Under the pieces are notes generated by a model, which was not told the DNA's origin, searched no databases, and worked only from the letters and a program-made list of their open reading frames with translations. A stretch of 64,000 nt of DNA. It comes from Flavobacteriales bacterium. GTDB lineage: Bacteria; Bacteroidota; Bacteroidia; Flavobacteriales_F; PHOS-HE28. The translations under genes and the position numbers were made by a program. Shown piece after piece: positions 14,512 to 22,186 of the stretch. The stretch's first letter is position 1, and the number at the start of each line of letters is the position of its first letter. The stretch is taken from assembly GCA_016712535.1 (NCBI GenBank), contig JADJQW010000002.1, positions 1,860,001 through 1,924,000 on the forward strand, read 5' to 3'.

Positions 14512-16164
14512 ATGAAGAAGATCATCGTATCTGCCCTTTTCGTGACAGCAGTGCTCGCGGCTACTGCTCAGCGCGTTGTTCCCTTGGTGCAAGGGATCAC
14601 GGTCGATTCGATCCTCCTGGCAATGCCCGGAGCGACCAAGCTTGCTCATCAATCGGTTACCGGGCATTTCTACTACTCCACCATCGGAGGAGAGATCCAT
14701 GAGGTGCTCGTTCCGCCTTCGGGTCCGGCAAGCTCATCGTTGAAGTACACGGCCGATGATCACGGAATCAGCGCGTTGCAGGGCATGTGCATCCTGGATA
14801 GCGTGATGTACCTCTCTGGCAACATCTGGTCGAGCGTGACGGGGATAGGGAAGGTGGTGAAGGGAACCTTGCAATCCGATGGAAGCCGGGTATGGGTGGA
14901 CATGGTGACCACGGAGCCTTATCCCACGGCAAGCAGCGGGGGGGATCATGGGTTCACCGGTGTCGCCGTTGACCCATCGGGCAGCTATGTCTTCGTATCG
15001 AGCGGGGCAAGGACGCACTTGGGTGAGATCCGGACCAACAACGGAGCGTATCCGGGTCTTCGTGAAGTCCCGTTGACCACCCTTATCCTGAGGTTCCCCA
15101 TCGGAACCGAGGGCGCAGTGCTGATGAATGATGCAGCGCTGCTCGAGAACAGCGGCTACGTGTTCGCCTCTGGAACGCGCAACGCTTACGATATGGCTTG
15201 GGATGGCAACGACGAGCTATTCGCCATCGATAACTCCGGGGAACGGGACGACCCGGATGAGCTGAATTGGTTGAGGCCGGGCAGGCATTATGGATACCCA
15301 TGGAGCATGGGCGGGAACGACAACCCGCTCCGGGTGTCGCCCTATGATGCGGACATGGACCCATTGGTGAATCCGCTCAGCGGCGGTTATCAGAATGGTT
15401 GGCTCGCTGATGATCCAACGTTCCCGGCCGCCCCGGCAGGGGTCATATTCACCGAACCGGTCCGGAACTATGGCGAGGCTGCTGACTTCTTCCGGGATCC
15501 CATAACAGGCGAAGTGCGGGATGCAAGTGACGAGGGCGCTTGGATCACCTCGTTCACGGCCCATCGATCGCCCGTTGGGCTGCTCTTCGATCGTGACAGC
15601 ACGCTGGCCGCACCGTACCGAGGGGATGGTTTCGTGCTGAGCTTCATGCCGGGAGGGGATAGCACAGGATACACTCCGCTTTCGCCCTGGGGGAGCCCAT
15701 GCCCATTCGTGGATACCTCCCGTGAGCTTGTTCACATGAAGCTCCTGCACGATGCGGGCATCGACAACTACACGATGACCACCTCGAGCATCGTGGGCGG
15801 ATTCTATAAGCCGATCGATGCGGTGCAGGTGGGCAACGAGCTCTTCGTGATCGAGCATGGTGGAAGCCTTTGGAGGATGACCTTTCCGGCGCATGTGGGG
15901 GTGGAAGAGCAAGCACGGAGCATCGCACTCTCCGTTTTTCCGAACCCGTTCAGCCAGACGTCCACTCTACGGTTCGAGAACCCGGGTGATGCGAAGTGCA
16001 GGATCACCATCACCAATTCGGTTGGCCAAGTCGTGAAGACCATGGACAACATCACGACCAATTCTGTCCACCTGGCCAAGGGCTTTCTGGCGTGCGGGCT
16101 GTACCTCGTCAACGTGAGTGCATCGAACGGGGCCATTGGATCGGCGCGGATCGTTGTAGAGTGA
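14512..16164 (+). CDS. cargo gene 3: secreted glucose/sorbosone-dehydrogenase-like protein with T9SS sorting domain
   Basis: A 550-residue protein with a signal peptide (MKKIIVSALFVTAVLAATAQ). The middle resembles the soluble PQQ-dependent aldose-sugar dehydrogenase (GSDH) beta-propeller: GFTGVAVDPSGSYVFVSSG, ASGTRNAYDMAWDGNDELFA, IDNSGERDDPDELNWL and GRHYGYPWSMGGND follow the family order. The last about 75 residues (SVFPNPFSQTSTLRFENPGD to CGLYLVNVSA) form a T9SS type A sorting domain. ATG 14512 starts the signal peptide. PQQ binding and substrate are unproven. It fills the third cargo slot and is closer in composition to the chromosome than cargo 1 and 2. Confidence 0.8.
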   Translation: MKKIIVSALFVTAVLAATAQRVVPLVQGITVDSILLAMPGATKLAHQSVTGHFYYSTIGGEIHEVLVPPSGPASSSLKYTADDHGISALQGMCILDSVMYLSGNIWSSVTGIGKVVKGTLQSDGSRVWVDMVTTEPYPTASSGGDHGFTGVAVDPSGSYVFVSSGARTHLGEIRTNNGAYPGLREVPLTTLILRFPIGTEGAVLMNDAALLENSGYVFASGTRNAYDMAWDGNDELFAIDNSGERDDPDELNWLRPGRHYGYPWSMGGNDNPLRVSPYDADMDPLVNPLSGGYQNGWLADDPTFPAAPAGVIFTEPVRNYGEAADFFRDPITGEVRDASDEGAWITSFTAHRSPVGLLFDRDSTLAAPYRGDGFVLSFMPGGDSTGYTPLSPWGSPCPFVDTSRELVHMKLLHDAGIDNYTMTTSSIVGGFYKPIDAVQVGNELFVIEHGGSLWRMTFPAHVGVEEQARSIALSVFPNPFSQTSTLRFENPGDAKCRITITNSVGQVVKTMDNITTNSVHLAKGFLACGLYLVNVSASNGAIGSARIVVE

Positions 16165-16321
16165 TCTTGCCCCTTCCGTTGAGGCGGGATGGCCGCATCG
16201 GGAATTCCGAGGGCTCGTGGAGGTTCGGAGCATCCGATGGCTTGGGCCCGGTGTTCGCATTCCTTCAATGGTCATCCGCATCTTCGCAGGCCCTTCCATG
16301 TTTGGTGGCTCTGGTGCAATC

Positions 16322-17161
16322 ATGAAAGTCTCCCTCATCACCGTCTGCCGCAACGTCGCTCCGGTCATCGCGGAGACGCTCGACAGCGTCCTGTCCCAAA
16401 CGCATCCGGACATCGAGCTGATCGTGATCGACGGCGCGAGCACGGACGGCACTGTGGAGATTCTGGAGCGGTACCGCAAATCAGCGCAGGGTCTCCTGAG
16501 GAACGAGGGGACCCTGCGCACCGAAACCGCAGGGTCCCGAGGCGGAGACCCTGCGGAGGTTTCCGGCAAGCGCGGGATCGACATCCTCGTGAGTGAGCCC
16601 GACAAAGGCATCTACGACGCCATGAACAAGGGCCTTGCCCGCGCCACGGGTGAGGTGATCGGCTTCGTGAACGCGGGCGACCTGCTGATGACGCCCGATA
16701 CCATCGCGCAAATCGTGGGTGCTTTCCAGCGCAGCCATGCCGAGGCCGTCTATGGCGACATCATCATGGTGGATGAGAAGGACATCTATCGCGTGCACCG
16801 CACCTGGCTCAGCGGCACCTATCACCGGGAGAACTTCCGCAAGGGCTGGATGCCGCCGCATGTGGGCACTTTCATCCGCAAGAGCGTTTACGACCGCTTC
16901 GGCCACTTCAACACGGATCTGCGCATCGGCGCTGATTACGAGATCCTGCTGCGCTTCCTCTACAAGCACCAGGTCCCCACCGTGCATCTGCGCGAGGTGC
17001 TCGTGCGCTTCCGCTTGGGCGGCATGAGCAACGGCAACCTGAAGCTGATCCTGCGGGCCAATCGCGAAGTGCGCCGCTCATGGGCCATCAATGGGCTCAA
17101 CGCGCCGCCGCTGCTCGTCACGCGCAAGCTGTGGAGCAAGGTGCTGCAGTTCTTCCACTGA
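16322..17161 (+). CDS. GT2 family glycosyltransferase with an in-frame palindromic insert
   Basis: A 279-residue GT-A-fold inverting transferase of the WcaE/WcaA type. It begins MKVSLITVCRNVAPVIAETL, then VIDGASTDGTVEILERY, and later the conserved SEPDKGIYDAMNKGLARATG, NAGDLLM, VYGDIIMVD and DLRIGADYEILLR. Between ERY and ILVSEPDKG about 30 residues (KSAQGLLRNEGTLRTETAGS and on) interrupt the fold and are encoded by the nested palindrome at 16485-16564. Its first 81 codons are duplicated twice upstream. It is the intact right border of the cargo array. ATG 16322 marks exactly where similarity among the three head copies begins. Confidence 0.88.
   Translation: MKVSLITVCRNVAPVIAETLDSVLSQTHPDIELIVIDGASTDGTVEILERYRKSAQGLLRNEGTLRTETAGSRGGDPAEVSGKRGIDILVSEPDKGIYDAMNKGLARATGEVIGFVNAGDLLMTPDTIAQIVGAFQRSHAEAVYGDIIMVDEKDIYRVHRTWLSGTYHRENFRKGWMPPHVGTFIRKSVYDRFGHFNTDLRIGADYEILLRFLYKHQVPTVHLREVLVRFRLGGMSNGNLKLILRANREVRRSWAINGLNAPPLLVTRKLWSKVLQFFH
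16485..16555 (+). repeat. nested palindromic element inside the GT2 gene, copy D
   Basis: Outer arms CGCAGGGTCTCC (16485-16496) and GGAGACCCTGCG (16544-16555) are perfect inverted repeats. Inside them GGGACCCTGCG (16508-16518) and CGCAGGGTCCC (16528-16538) form a second perfect stem around a 9-nt loop. The element keeps the reading frame. Size, structure and in-frame intragenic position recall Rickettsia palindromic elements, though no homology is claimed. Confidence 0.85.
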
Positions 17162-17175
17162 CGGCCGCCTGCTGA

Positions 17176-18657
17176 TCAGCGGAGCAGCGTGACCGTGCCG
17201 TGCTGCTGGTCCGGTCCTTTCGGCCCGCTGTAGGTGAGCGTCCAGAAGTACGTGCCATCGGGAACAACTTCACCGGCCGACGAACGGCCGTCCCAAGCGA
17301 AGTCCAGGCCCTTGGCCTTGTAAACCATGGCACCCCAGCGATTGAAGACCAGGAGCTCGAGGTTGTCAACGCCTTCAAGCGTGATGGGCCTGAACTGCGC
17401 GTTCTGGTCATCGCCGTTCGGTGTGAACACATTGGGGATCACCACCACCACGTCGCATGCGTCGAGCGTGATCATCACCGTATCCGATGCGGCACATGGC
17501 CCTTGGGCGATCTGCACCCAGGCCACGCCGCTCGCGTAGCCGGTCCATGAGTCCTGCGTGGAGCCATCGTGCCAGAGGTAGTCGGCGTCGAGCGCTCCGG
17601 CGAAGAGCACCACGCTATCGCCAGTGCAGGCTGTTCGATCGGGACCGAGGTCCACGCTCGGCTGCGGAACGAAGGTCACATCCACGGAATCGCGGCCGAA
17701 GCATGCGCCATTGAGCACATTCACCCAATAGGTGCCGCTGGTGGTCACGGTGAGCTGCGCACCGGAAGCCAGGCCATCGTTCCAAACGTAGGTGTCCACC
17801 ATGGGCGTGGTGGCATCCAGCACTACCGTGCCGCCGCCGCAGATCACCTGATCGGGGCCAAGGTCCGGTTCGGGGTAGGGGTTCACGATCACCGTTGCGC
17901 TGTCGGTGTAATCGCAGAAAGGCGTGAAGGAGATGTCGTCGAGCGCGAAATCGTTGCCGCTGGCGAAGGTGTTCTGGTTGGTGATGCAGATGTCTGCCGT
18001 GGTATTGCTGCCCGATGCCCAGATCTGGTAGAATTGGTTCCACTGGCAGGTGCTGGAAGCCGCTGTGAAGGTGTTGCCCAAGGGCTGACCGTTGATCGTG
18101 AATTGGAGCACCGCTGGATTCTGCGCGACCATGGACGACAGCCAGGCCGAGAACGCATAGCTCGTATTGGGCGCAACGGTGATTGATTGGCACCATACCG
18201 GGACGCCTGCGGTGGCTGCGCCGTTCACCACCATCATGTTGCCCCCACCGGTGTGATCGGTGCAAGGCGGGAAGTTGCTGTGCGTGGCGCTGGCGTTGCT
18301 CGCCACGGCATACTGGCCTTCGTTGGACAGTAGACCCCAAGTTCCGCCCGTGCCGGGGATGTAACCGCTTGTGAAGCCGCTGGCACCAGCGGAGAAATCA
18401 CCGTTCACCACCAGGTTCGAGCCGGCATCGAGCTCCTGCACCGTGCAGTAGTACACGCCGGCCGTGCCTACCATGAGCGAGCTGCCGGTGGTGCCGCCGG
18501 TCCACGAATAGCTCAGGTAGCCCGTGCCCGGCGAGAGCAGCGCGGTCTGTCCATCGCAGAGCGTGATATCGGGACCGAGGTCGATGCTGCCGGCGCAGGG
18601 CTGGGCCTGTGCGGCTGCAAAGGACAGCAGTGCCGGTGCAAGCGTGATCCTGTGCAT
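17176..18657 (-). CDS. secreted protein with gliding-motility-associated (T9SS type B) C-terminal domain
   Basis: A 493-residue extracellular protein. After a signal peptide (MHRITLAPALLSFAAAQAQ) come repeated units of the form DLGPDITLCDGQTALLSPG followed by YLSYSWTGGTTGSSLMV, the immunoglobulin/PKD-like adhesin units of Bacteroidota. A jelly-roll-like segment lies between the first and later units. The last about 90 residues (IPNVFTPNGDDQNAQFRP, NRWGAMVYKAKG, PDGTYFWTLTY) are the gliding-motility-associated C-terminal domain that targets cargo to T9SS. Start 18657 gives the cleanest signal peptide; 18672 is possible. It converges with the GT2 gene, 14 bp apart. Confidence 0.88.
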   Translation of the reverse strand: MHRITLAPALLSFAAAQAQPCAGSIDLGPDITLCDGQTALLSPGTGYLSYSWTGGTTGSSLMVGTAGVYYCTVQELDAGSNLVVNGDFSAGASGFTSGYIPGTGGTWGLLSNEGQYAVASNASATHSNFPPCTDHTGGGNMMVVNGAATAGVPVWCQSITVAPNTSYAFSAWLSSMVAQNPAVLQFTINGQPLGNTFTAASSTCQWNQFYQIWASGSNTTADICITNQNTFASGNDFALDDISFTPFCDYTDSATVIVNPYPEPDLGPDQVICGGGTVVLDATTPMVDTYVWNDGLASGAQLTVTTSGTYWVNVLNGACFGRDSVDVTFVPQPSVDLGPDRTACTGDSVVLFAGALDADYLWHDGSTQDSWTGYASGVAWVQIAQGPCAASDTVMITLDACDVVVVIPNVFTPNGDDQNAQFRPITLEGVDNLELLVFNRWGAMVYKAKGLDFAWDGRSSAGEVVPDGTYFWTLTYSGPKGPDQQHGTVTLLR

Positions 18658-18784
18658 GATGCTCAACTGCATGGGTCGGATATCCGTGAAGACTGATTTC
18701 CGCGGGCGAAGGTCGCCCACGGCGGGGGAAGCGCGTGTCACAGGCAGGTGATGCCTTGATGCCGAAGGCCCGCGGCCCGAATCC

Positions 18785-18792
18785 TACCTTCG
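18785..18792 (+). promoter_or_regulatory. TACCTTCG box 6 nt before hpt
   Basis: TACCTTCG followed by CCGCCC and the hpt ATG. Such close spacing leaves no room for a 5' leader if this is the -7 promoter element. Confidence 0.5.
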
Positions 18793-18798
18793 CCGCCC

Positions 18799-19338
18799 AT
18801 GTCGCGAGTGCGTTTGCATGATCTGGACTTCGTGCCCTTCATCCCGGAGGAGGAGGTAGCTGCTGCGATTGACCGGGTGGCTTCCCGGTTGAATGCCGAT
18901 TACGCGGGCAAGCGTCCCTTGCTCATAGGCGTGCTCAACGGGGCTTTCTTCTTCGCTGCGGAACTCGTGAAGCGCCTCAGCATCGAGTGCGAGGTCACCT
19001 TCGTGAAGGTGGCCAGCTACCATGGCACCCGGAGCACCGGCAAGGTGAGCGAGCTCATCGGACTGAGCGAGCGCGTCGAGGGCCGCCATGTCGTGGTGCT
19101 CGAGGATATCGTGGATACCGGCAGCACCATCCGCTACATCATGGACGCGTTGGCTGAGCACCACCCCGCCAGCGTGCGCATCGCTGCATTGCTCTTCAAG
19201 CCCGATGCCTATAAGCAGGAGATCCCCATCGACTTCGTGGCGCTCAACATCCCCAGCGCCTTCGTGGTGGGCAGCGGCCTCGACCACGATGGTCTTGGTC
19301 GCAACCTGCCCGGCATCCTCAAGATCGCAGAACCCTGA
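18799..19338 (+). CDS. hpt: hypoxanthine phosphoribosyltransferase
   Basis: A purine-salvage enzyme that joins hypoxanthine or guanine to PRPP to give IMP or GMP in the cytoplasm. The 179-residue protein has the PRPP-binding motif VVVLEDIVDTGST, the N-terminal PLLIGVLNGAFFFAAELVKR segment, the flexible-loop segment VKVASYHGTRSTG and a C-terminal VGSGLDHDGLGRNL for metal and base contacts. Length is normal for the family. It is followed 23 bp later by adk, a sensible pairing in purine nucleotide metabolism. Confidence 0.95.
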   Translation: MSRVRLHDLDFVPFIPEEEVAAAIDRVASRLNADYAGKRPLLIGVLNGAFFFAAELVKRLSIECEVTFVKVASYHGTRSTGKVSELIGLSERVEGRHVVVLEDIVDTGSTIRYIMDALAEHHPASVRIAALLFKPDAYKQEIPIDFVALNIPSAFVVGSGLDHDGLGRNLPGILKIAEP

Positions 19339-19361
19339 GCCGCAAGGCGCTTTCACAAGAC

Positions 19362-19934
19362 ATGAGCAAACTGAACATCGTACTCTTCGGCCCACCGGGC
19401 GCCGGCAAGGGCACACAGAGTGAATTCCTCATCAACCGGTACAGCCTCGTTCACCTGAGCACGGGCGATATCCTCCGCGCCGAGAAGGATGCGGGCACCG
19501 AGCTGGGCCTGATGGCGCAGGAGATCATGGGCCGCGGCGAGCTCGTCAGCGACGACATTGTGATCGGCATGATCCGCAACAAGCTCGACGCCAACAACAA
19601 GGCCGAGGGCTTCATCTTCGATGGCTTCCCGCGCACCAAGGCACAGGCCGAAGCGCTCGATGGCATGCTGAATGCGAAGAGCGAGCCCATCACGGTGATG
19701 CTCGCGCTCGAAGTGCCCGAGGAGGAACTGGTGAAGCGCTTGTTGGGCCGGGGCGCCACCAGCGGCCGTGCCGATGATCAGGATGAAGCAGTGGTCAGGA
19801 ACCGGATCCGTGAGTACGAGAACAAGACCGCTCCGCTGAAGGAGTACTACTCTGCGCAGGGCAAGTTCAAAGCGATCAATGGGGTGGGGGGCATCGGGGA
19901 GATCACGCAGCGGTTGATCCAAGCTGTCGGTTGA
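19362..19934 (+). CDS. adk: adenylate kinase
   Basis: Interconverts ATP plus AMP and two ADP. The 190-residue short-lid form has the P-loop FGPPGAGKGTQSEFL at about residues 8-22, the AMP-binding STGDILRAE segment, GFIFDGFPRTKAQAEAL, and the lid/arginine segment GRADDQDEAVVRNRIREYE. It lacks the zinc-lid insertion of long forms, as is common in Bacteroidota. It lies between hpt and obgE on the same strand, in a common gene order for the phylum. Confidence 0.96.
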   Translation: MSKLNIVLFGPPGAGKGTQSEFLINRYSLVHLSTGDILRAEKDAGTELGLMAQEIMGRGELVSDDIVIGMIRNKLDANNKAEGFIFDGFPRTKAQAEALDGMLNAKSEPITVMLALEVPEEELVKRLLGRGATSGRADDQDEAVVRNRIREYENKTAPLKEYYSAQGKFKAINGVGGIGEITQRLIQAVG

Positions 19935-20000
19935 GTGTTGAATGATGCAGGCATTCCCGCCGAAGGGAGGATCAGGTTGAGTAGCGATTACCGGAGCGGA

Positions 20001-20033
20001 CAACCTTCAACCTCCAACCTTCAATCCACCACC
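20001..20033 (+). repeat. CAACC/TCAA tract upstream of obgE
   Basis: A run of CAACCTTCAA, CCTCCAACCT and TCAATCCACC ends 14 nt before the obgE ATG. It is the purest copy of the G-poor tract seen in six places in the window. Confidence 0.6.
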
Positions 20034-20047
20034 TGCGATCGAACGGC

Positions 20048-21070
20048 ATGAACTTCATCGACCACATCCGCATCGAGGCGCGCTCCGGCAAGGGCGGCAA
20101 AGGGAGCGCGCACCTGCGCCGAGAGAAGTTCATGCCCAAGGGCGGTCCCGATGGCGGCGATGGCGGCCGTGGCGGCAATGTGATCCTGCGCGGCAACAGC
20201 CAGCTCTGGACCCTGCTGCACCTGCGCTACACCAAGCACGTGATCGCCGAGGATGGCGCCATGGGCACCAGCAATCAGAGCAGCGGGCTGAGCGGCAAGG
20301 ATGTGGTGATCGAGGTGCCGCTGGGCACGGTGGCCAAGGACGATGAGACCGGTGAGGCCCTCTTCGATATCACTGAGCACGGACAAGAGGTGGTCCTGCT
20401 TAAAGGCGGCCGCGGCGGGCTCGGCAACCAGCACTTCCATAGCAGCACCTTCCAGACACCGCGCTTCGCGCAACCCGGCGAGCCCGGTCAGCAGAAGTGG
20501 TTCAAGCTGGAGCTGAAGGTGCTGGCCGATGTGGGCCTCGTGGGATTCCCCAATGCCGGCAAGAGCACCTTGCTCAGCGTGATCACGGCAGCCAAGCCCA
20601 AGATCGCCGATTACGCCTTCACCACGCTCACGCCCAACCTCGGCATGGTGCCTTACCGCGACCACCAGAGCTTCGTGATGGCCGATATCCCCGGCATCAT
20701 CGAGGGCGCGCATGAAGGCAAAGGACTCGGACTGCGCTTCCTTCGCCACATCGAGCGCAACAGCGTGCTGCTCTTCATGGTGCCCGCGGACAGCAACGAT
20801 ATCGCGCACGACTACCGTGTGCTGGTGAATGAGCTGAAGGAGTACTCGCCGGAACTGCTCGACAAGGAGCGCCTCCTCGCCGTCACCAAGTGCGACATGC
20901 TGGATGCTGAGATGATGGAGCAGCTCCGCAAGGAACTGCCGAAGGATGTGGATAGCGTGCTCATCAGCAGCGTGGCCCGCATCGGCCTCGATGAGCTCAA
21001 GGACAAGCTTTGGAGGCTGCTGCACCGGCCCGTGGAGCAGAGGTCGGAATTCCCGGAGTGGAGCGCATGA
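20048..21070 (+). CDS. obgE: GTPase Obg
   Basis: An essential ribosome-associated GTPase (Obg/CgtA) acting in 50S assembly and stress control. The 340-residue protein starts with the glycine-rich Obg fold (RSGKGGKGSAHLRREKF, GGDGGRGGNVIL, LKGGRGGLGNQHF) over about residues 1-158. The G domain follows with G1 GFPNAGKST, G3 DIPGIIEGAHEGKGLG and G4 TKCD, plus the SSVA G5-like end. It lacks the long C-terminal extension of some species. The stop overlaps the next start by 4 bp (ATGA). Confidence 0.96.
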   Translation: MNFIDHIRIEARSGKGGKGSAHLRREKFMPKGGPDGGDGGRGGNVILRGNSQLWTLLHLRYTKHVIAEDGAMGTSNQSSGLSGKDVVIEVPLGTVAKDDETGEALFDITEHGQEVVLLKGGRGGLGNQHFHSSTFQTPRFAQPGEPGQQKWFKLELKVLADVGLVGFPNAGKSTLLSVITAAKPKIADYAFTTLTPNLGMVPYRDHQSFVMADIPGIIEGAHEGKGLGLRFLRHIERNSVLLFMVPADSNDIAHDYRVLVNELKEYSPELLDKERLLAVTKCDMLDAEMMEQLRKELPKDVDSVLISSVARIGLDELKDKLWRLLHRPVEQRSEFPEWSA

Positions 21071-21654
21071 GCAGCTGGGAGCGCCTCGAAGCCATCGACC
21101 GCGAGGCCTTCCTGGCGATCAATGGCGCGCATTCGCGCTTCTTCGACGTGTTCATGGAGGCCGCCAGCAGCATGGTGCTGTGGTTCCCGGTGTACGCCTT
21201 CTTCCTCTGGCTCATCCTCAAGCGGCATGGCGATCGCGCGCTGCTCTGGTCGCTGCCGCTGATCGCCGTCATGATCCTCTTCAGCGACAAAGGCTCCGTG
21301 CTGCTCTTCAAGGAGACGGTAGAGCGCCTGCGCCCGTGCCATGAGCCATCGCTTAACGGGCTCGTCCACTTGGTTCATAAGGATTGCGGCGGCCGATTCG
21401 GCTTCGTGTCCTCGCACGCCAGCAACCACTTCGCCATCGCGGTATTCATGATCAGCGTGCTCAACCGCAAGCCGCGCTGGGCGGTGGTGGCCTTGCTCGC
21501 ATGGGCCGGGCTCATCGCCTACAGCCGTGTCTATCTCGGCAAGCATTACCCCGGTGATGTGCTGGTGGGCGGCCTCTACGGGGCAACGATCGGTTCACTT
21601 GCGGCGCTCACCTTCAGGCGCTTCATCGCGCAAGCACGAGCTTCGGCATCATGA
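21067..21654 (+). CDS. PAP2-superfamily membrane phosphatase
   Basis: A 195-residue membrane protein with about five hydrophobic segments. The three PAP2 motifs are present: KETVERLRP (K-X6-RP), the central-histidine segment SSHASNHF and SRVYLGKHYPGD (SR-X5-H-X3-D). Such enzymes remove phosphate from undecaprenyl pyrophosphate, phosphatidate or lipid A at the outer face of the inner membrane; which substrate applies is unknown. The start ATG overlaps the obgE stop and the end overlaps crcB by 4 bp, so all three are probably co-translated. Confidence 0.9.
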   Translation: MSSWERLEAIDREAFLAINGAHSRFFDVFMEAASSMVLWFPVYAFFLWLILKRHGDRALLWSLPLIAVMILFSDKGSVLLFKETVERLRPCHEPSLNGLVHLVHKDCGGRFGFVSSHASNHFAIAVFMISVLNRKPRWAVVALLAWAGLIAYSRVYLGKHYPGDVLVGGLYGATIGSLAALTFRRFIAQARASAS

Positions 21655-22019
21655 ACACCTGGATCGCGGTCTTCATCGGTGGCGGGCTTGGCAGCGTGGC
21701 GCGCTTCGGCGTCACGCGCGTGGTGCTGGCCATCGGCTTGAAGGGCGCCTTTCCTTGGGCAACGCTCCTCGCCAACGTCCTCGCCACCGGGATGCTCGCG
21801 TGGCTCATTCTCCGCATGCAGCCTCAGTTCGAAGGCCGCGATGCGCTGAAGGCCATGATCGCCGTTGGATTCTGCGGCGGCTTCAGCACCTTCAGCACGT
21901 TCAGCTATGAGAATTTCCTGCTGCTGCGCGAAGGGCAGGCGTTGATGGCAGCGGCCAACATCGCCATCGGCGTGGTTGCTTGCCTGGCCGTGTTCTATAT
22001 CATTGCCAAGAGCTCATGA
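21651..22019 (+). CDS. crcB: fluoride channel CrcB/Fluc
   Basis: A 122-residue four-helix membrane protein that forms a dual-topology dimer exporting fluoride. Family features are IGGGLGSVARFGVTR near the start, the asparagine-containing TLLANVLATGMLAWLI, and the GFCGGFSTFSTFSYENFLL segment with the Phe-box and sodium-site residues. Length is typical. It overlaps the PAP2 gene by 4 bp. No fluoride riboswitch is possible directly upstream because the coding sequences touch. Confidence 0.94.
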   Translation: MNTWIAVFIGGGLGSVARFGVTRVVLAIGLKGAFPWATLLANVLATGMLAWLILRMQPQFEGRDALKAMIAVGFCGGFSTFSTFSYENFLLLREGQALMAAANIAIGVVACLAVFYIIAKSS

Positions 22020-22186
22020 GCCATTTCCCGCGTACCACGTCACTAAGGGCAAGTGAGGCTGTCACTGCGAGGCTCCGTGAAGCGATGCGAGCGCGACCCG
22101 TTGGCTCACCAATGCTGCACGGATCCTTTAGTGAGCCGAGGTATAGGGCGCTCTGCGCATCCTCTGGCGTGACGCATCTGAACGCG
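22020..22186. other. spacer with a possible dispersed-repeat fragment
   Basis: This 167-bp gap between crcB and the phosphatase gene has no convincing coding content on the plus strand upstream of the signal peptide. It contains GTCACTGCGAGG and GAAGCGATGCGAG words resembling the dispersed GTCATTGCGAGG...GAAGCGA elements of many bacterial genomes. That resemblance is from memory and partial. Confidence 0.35.

Noticed and set aside
16217..16321. N-terminal extension of the GT2 gene by 35 codons
   Set aside because: The upstream codons are not similar to other GT2 proteins, and the repeats begin exactly at ATG 16322, marking the true start.
17162..17175. Terminator between the GT2 gene and the gliding-type gene
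   Set aside because: The convergent gap is only 14 bp and holds no stem-loop followed by a T-run.
21067..21654. PAP2 protein as an atypical enzyme for lack of PSGH
   Set aside because: The SSHASNH variant still supplies the catalytic histidine and occurs in Bacteroidota PAP2 proteins, so it was not listed as unusual.
22120..22140. Possible tRNA or riboswitch upstream of the phosphatase
   Set aside because: No cloverleaf arms or fluoride-riboswitch motif could be formed; the hairpin words are those of a dispersed repeat.
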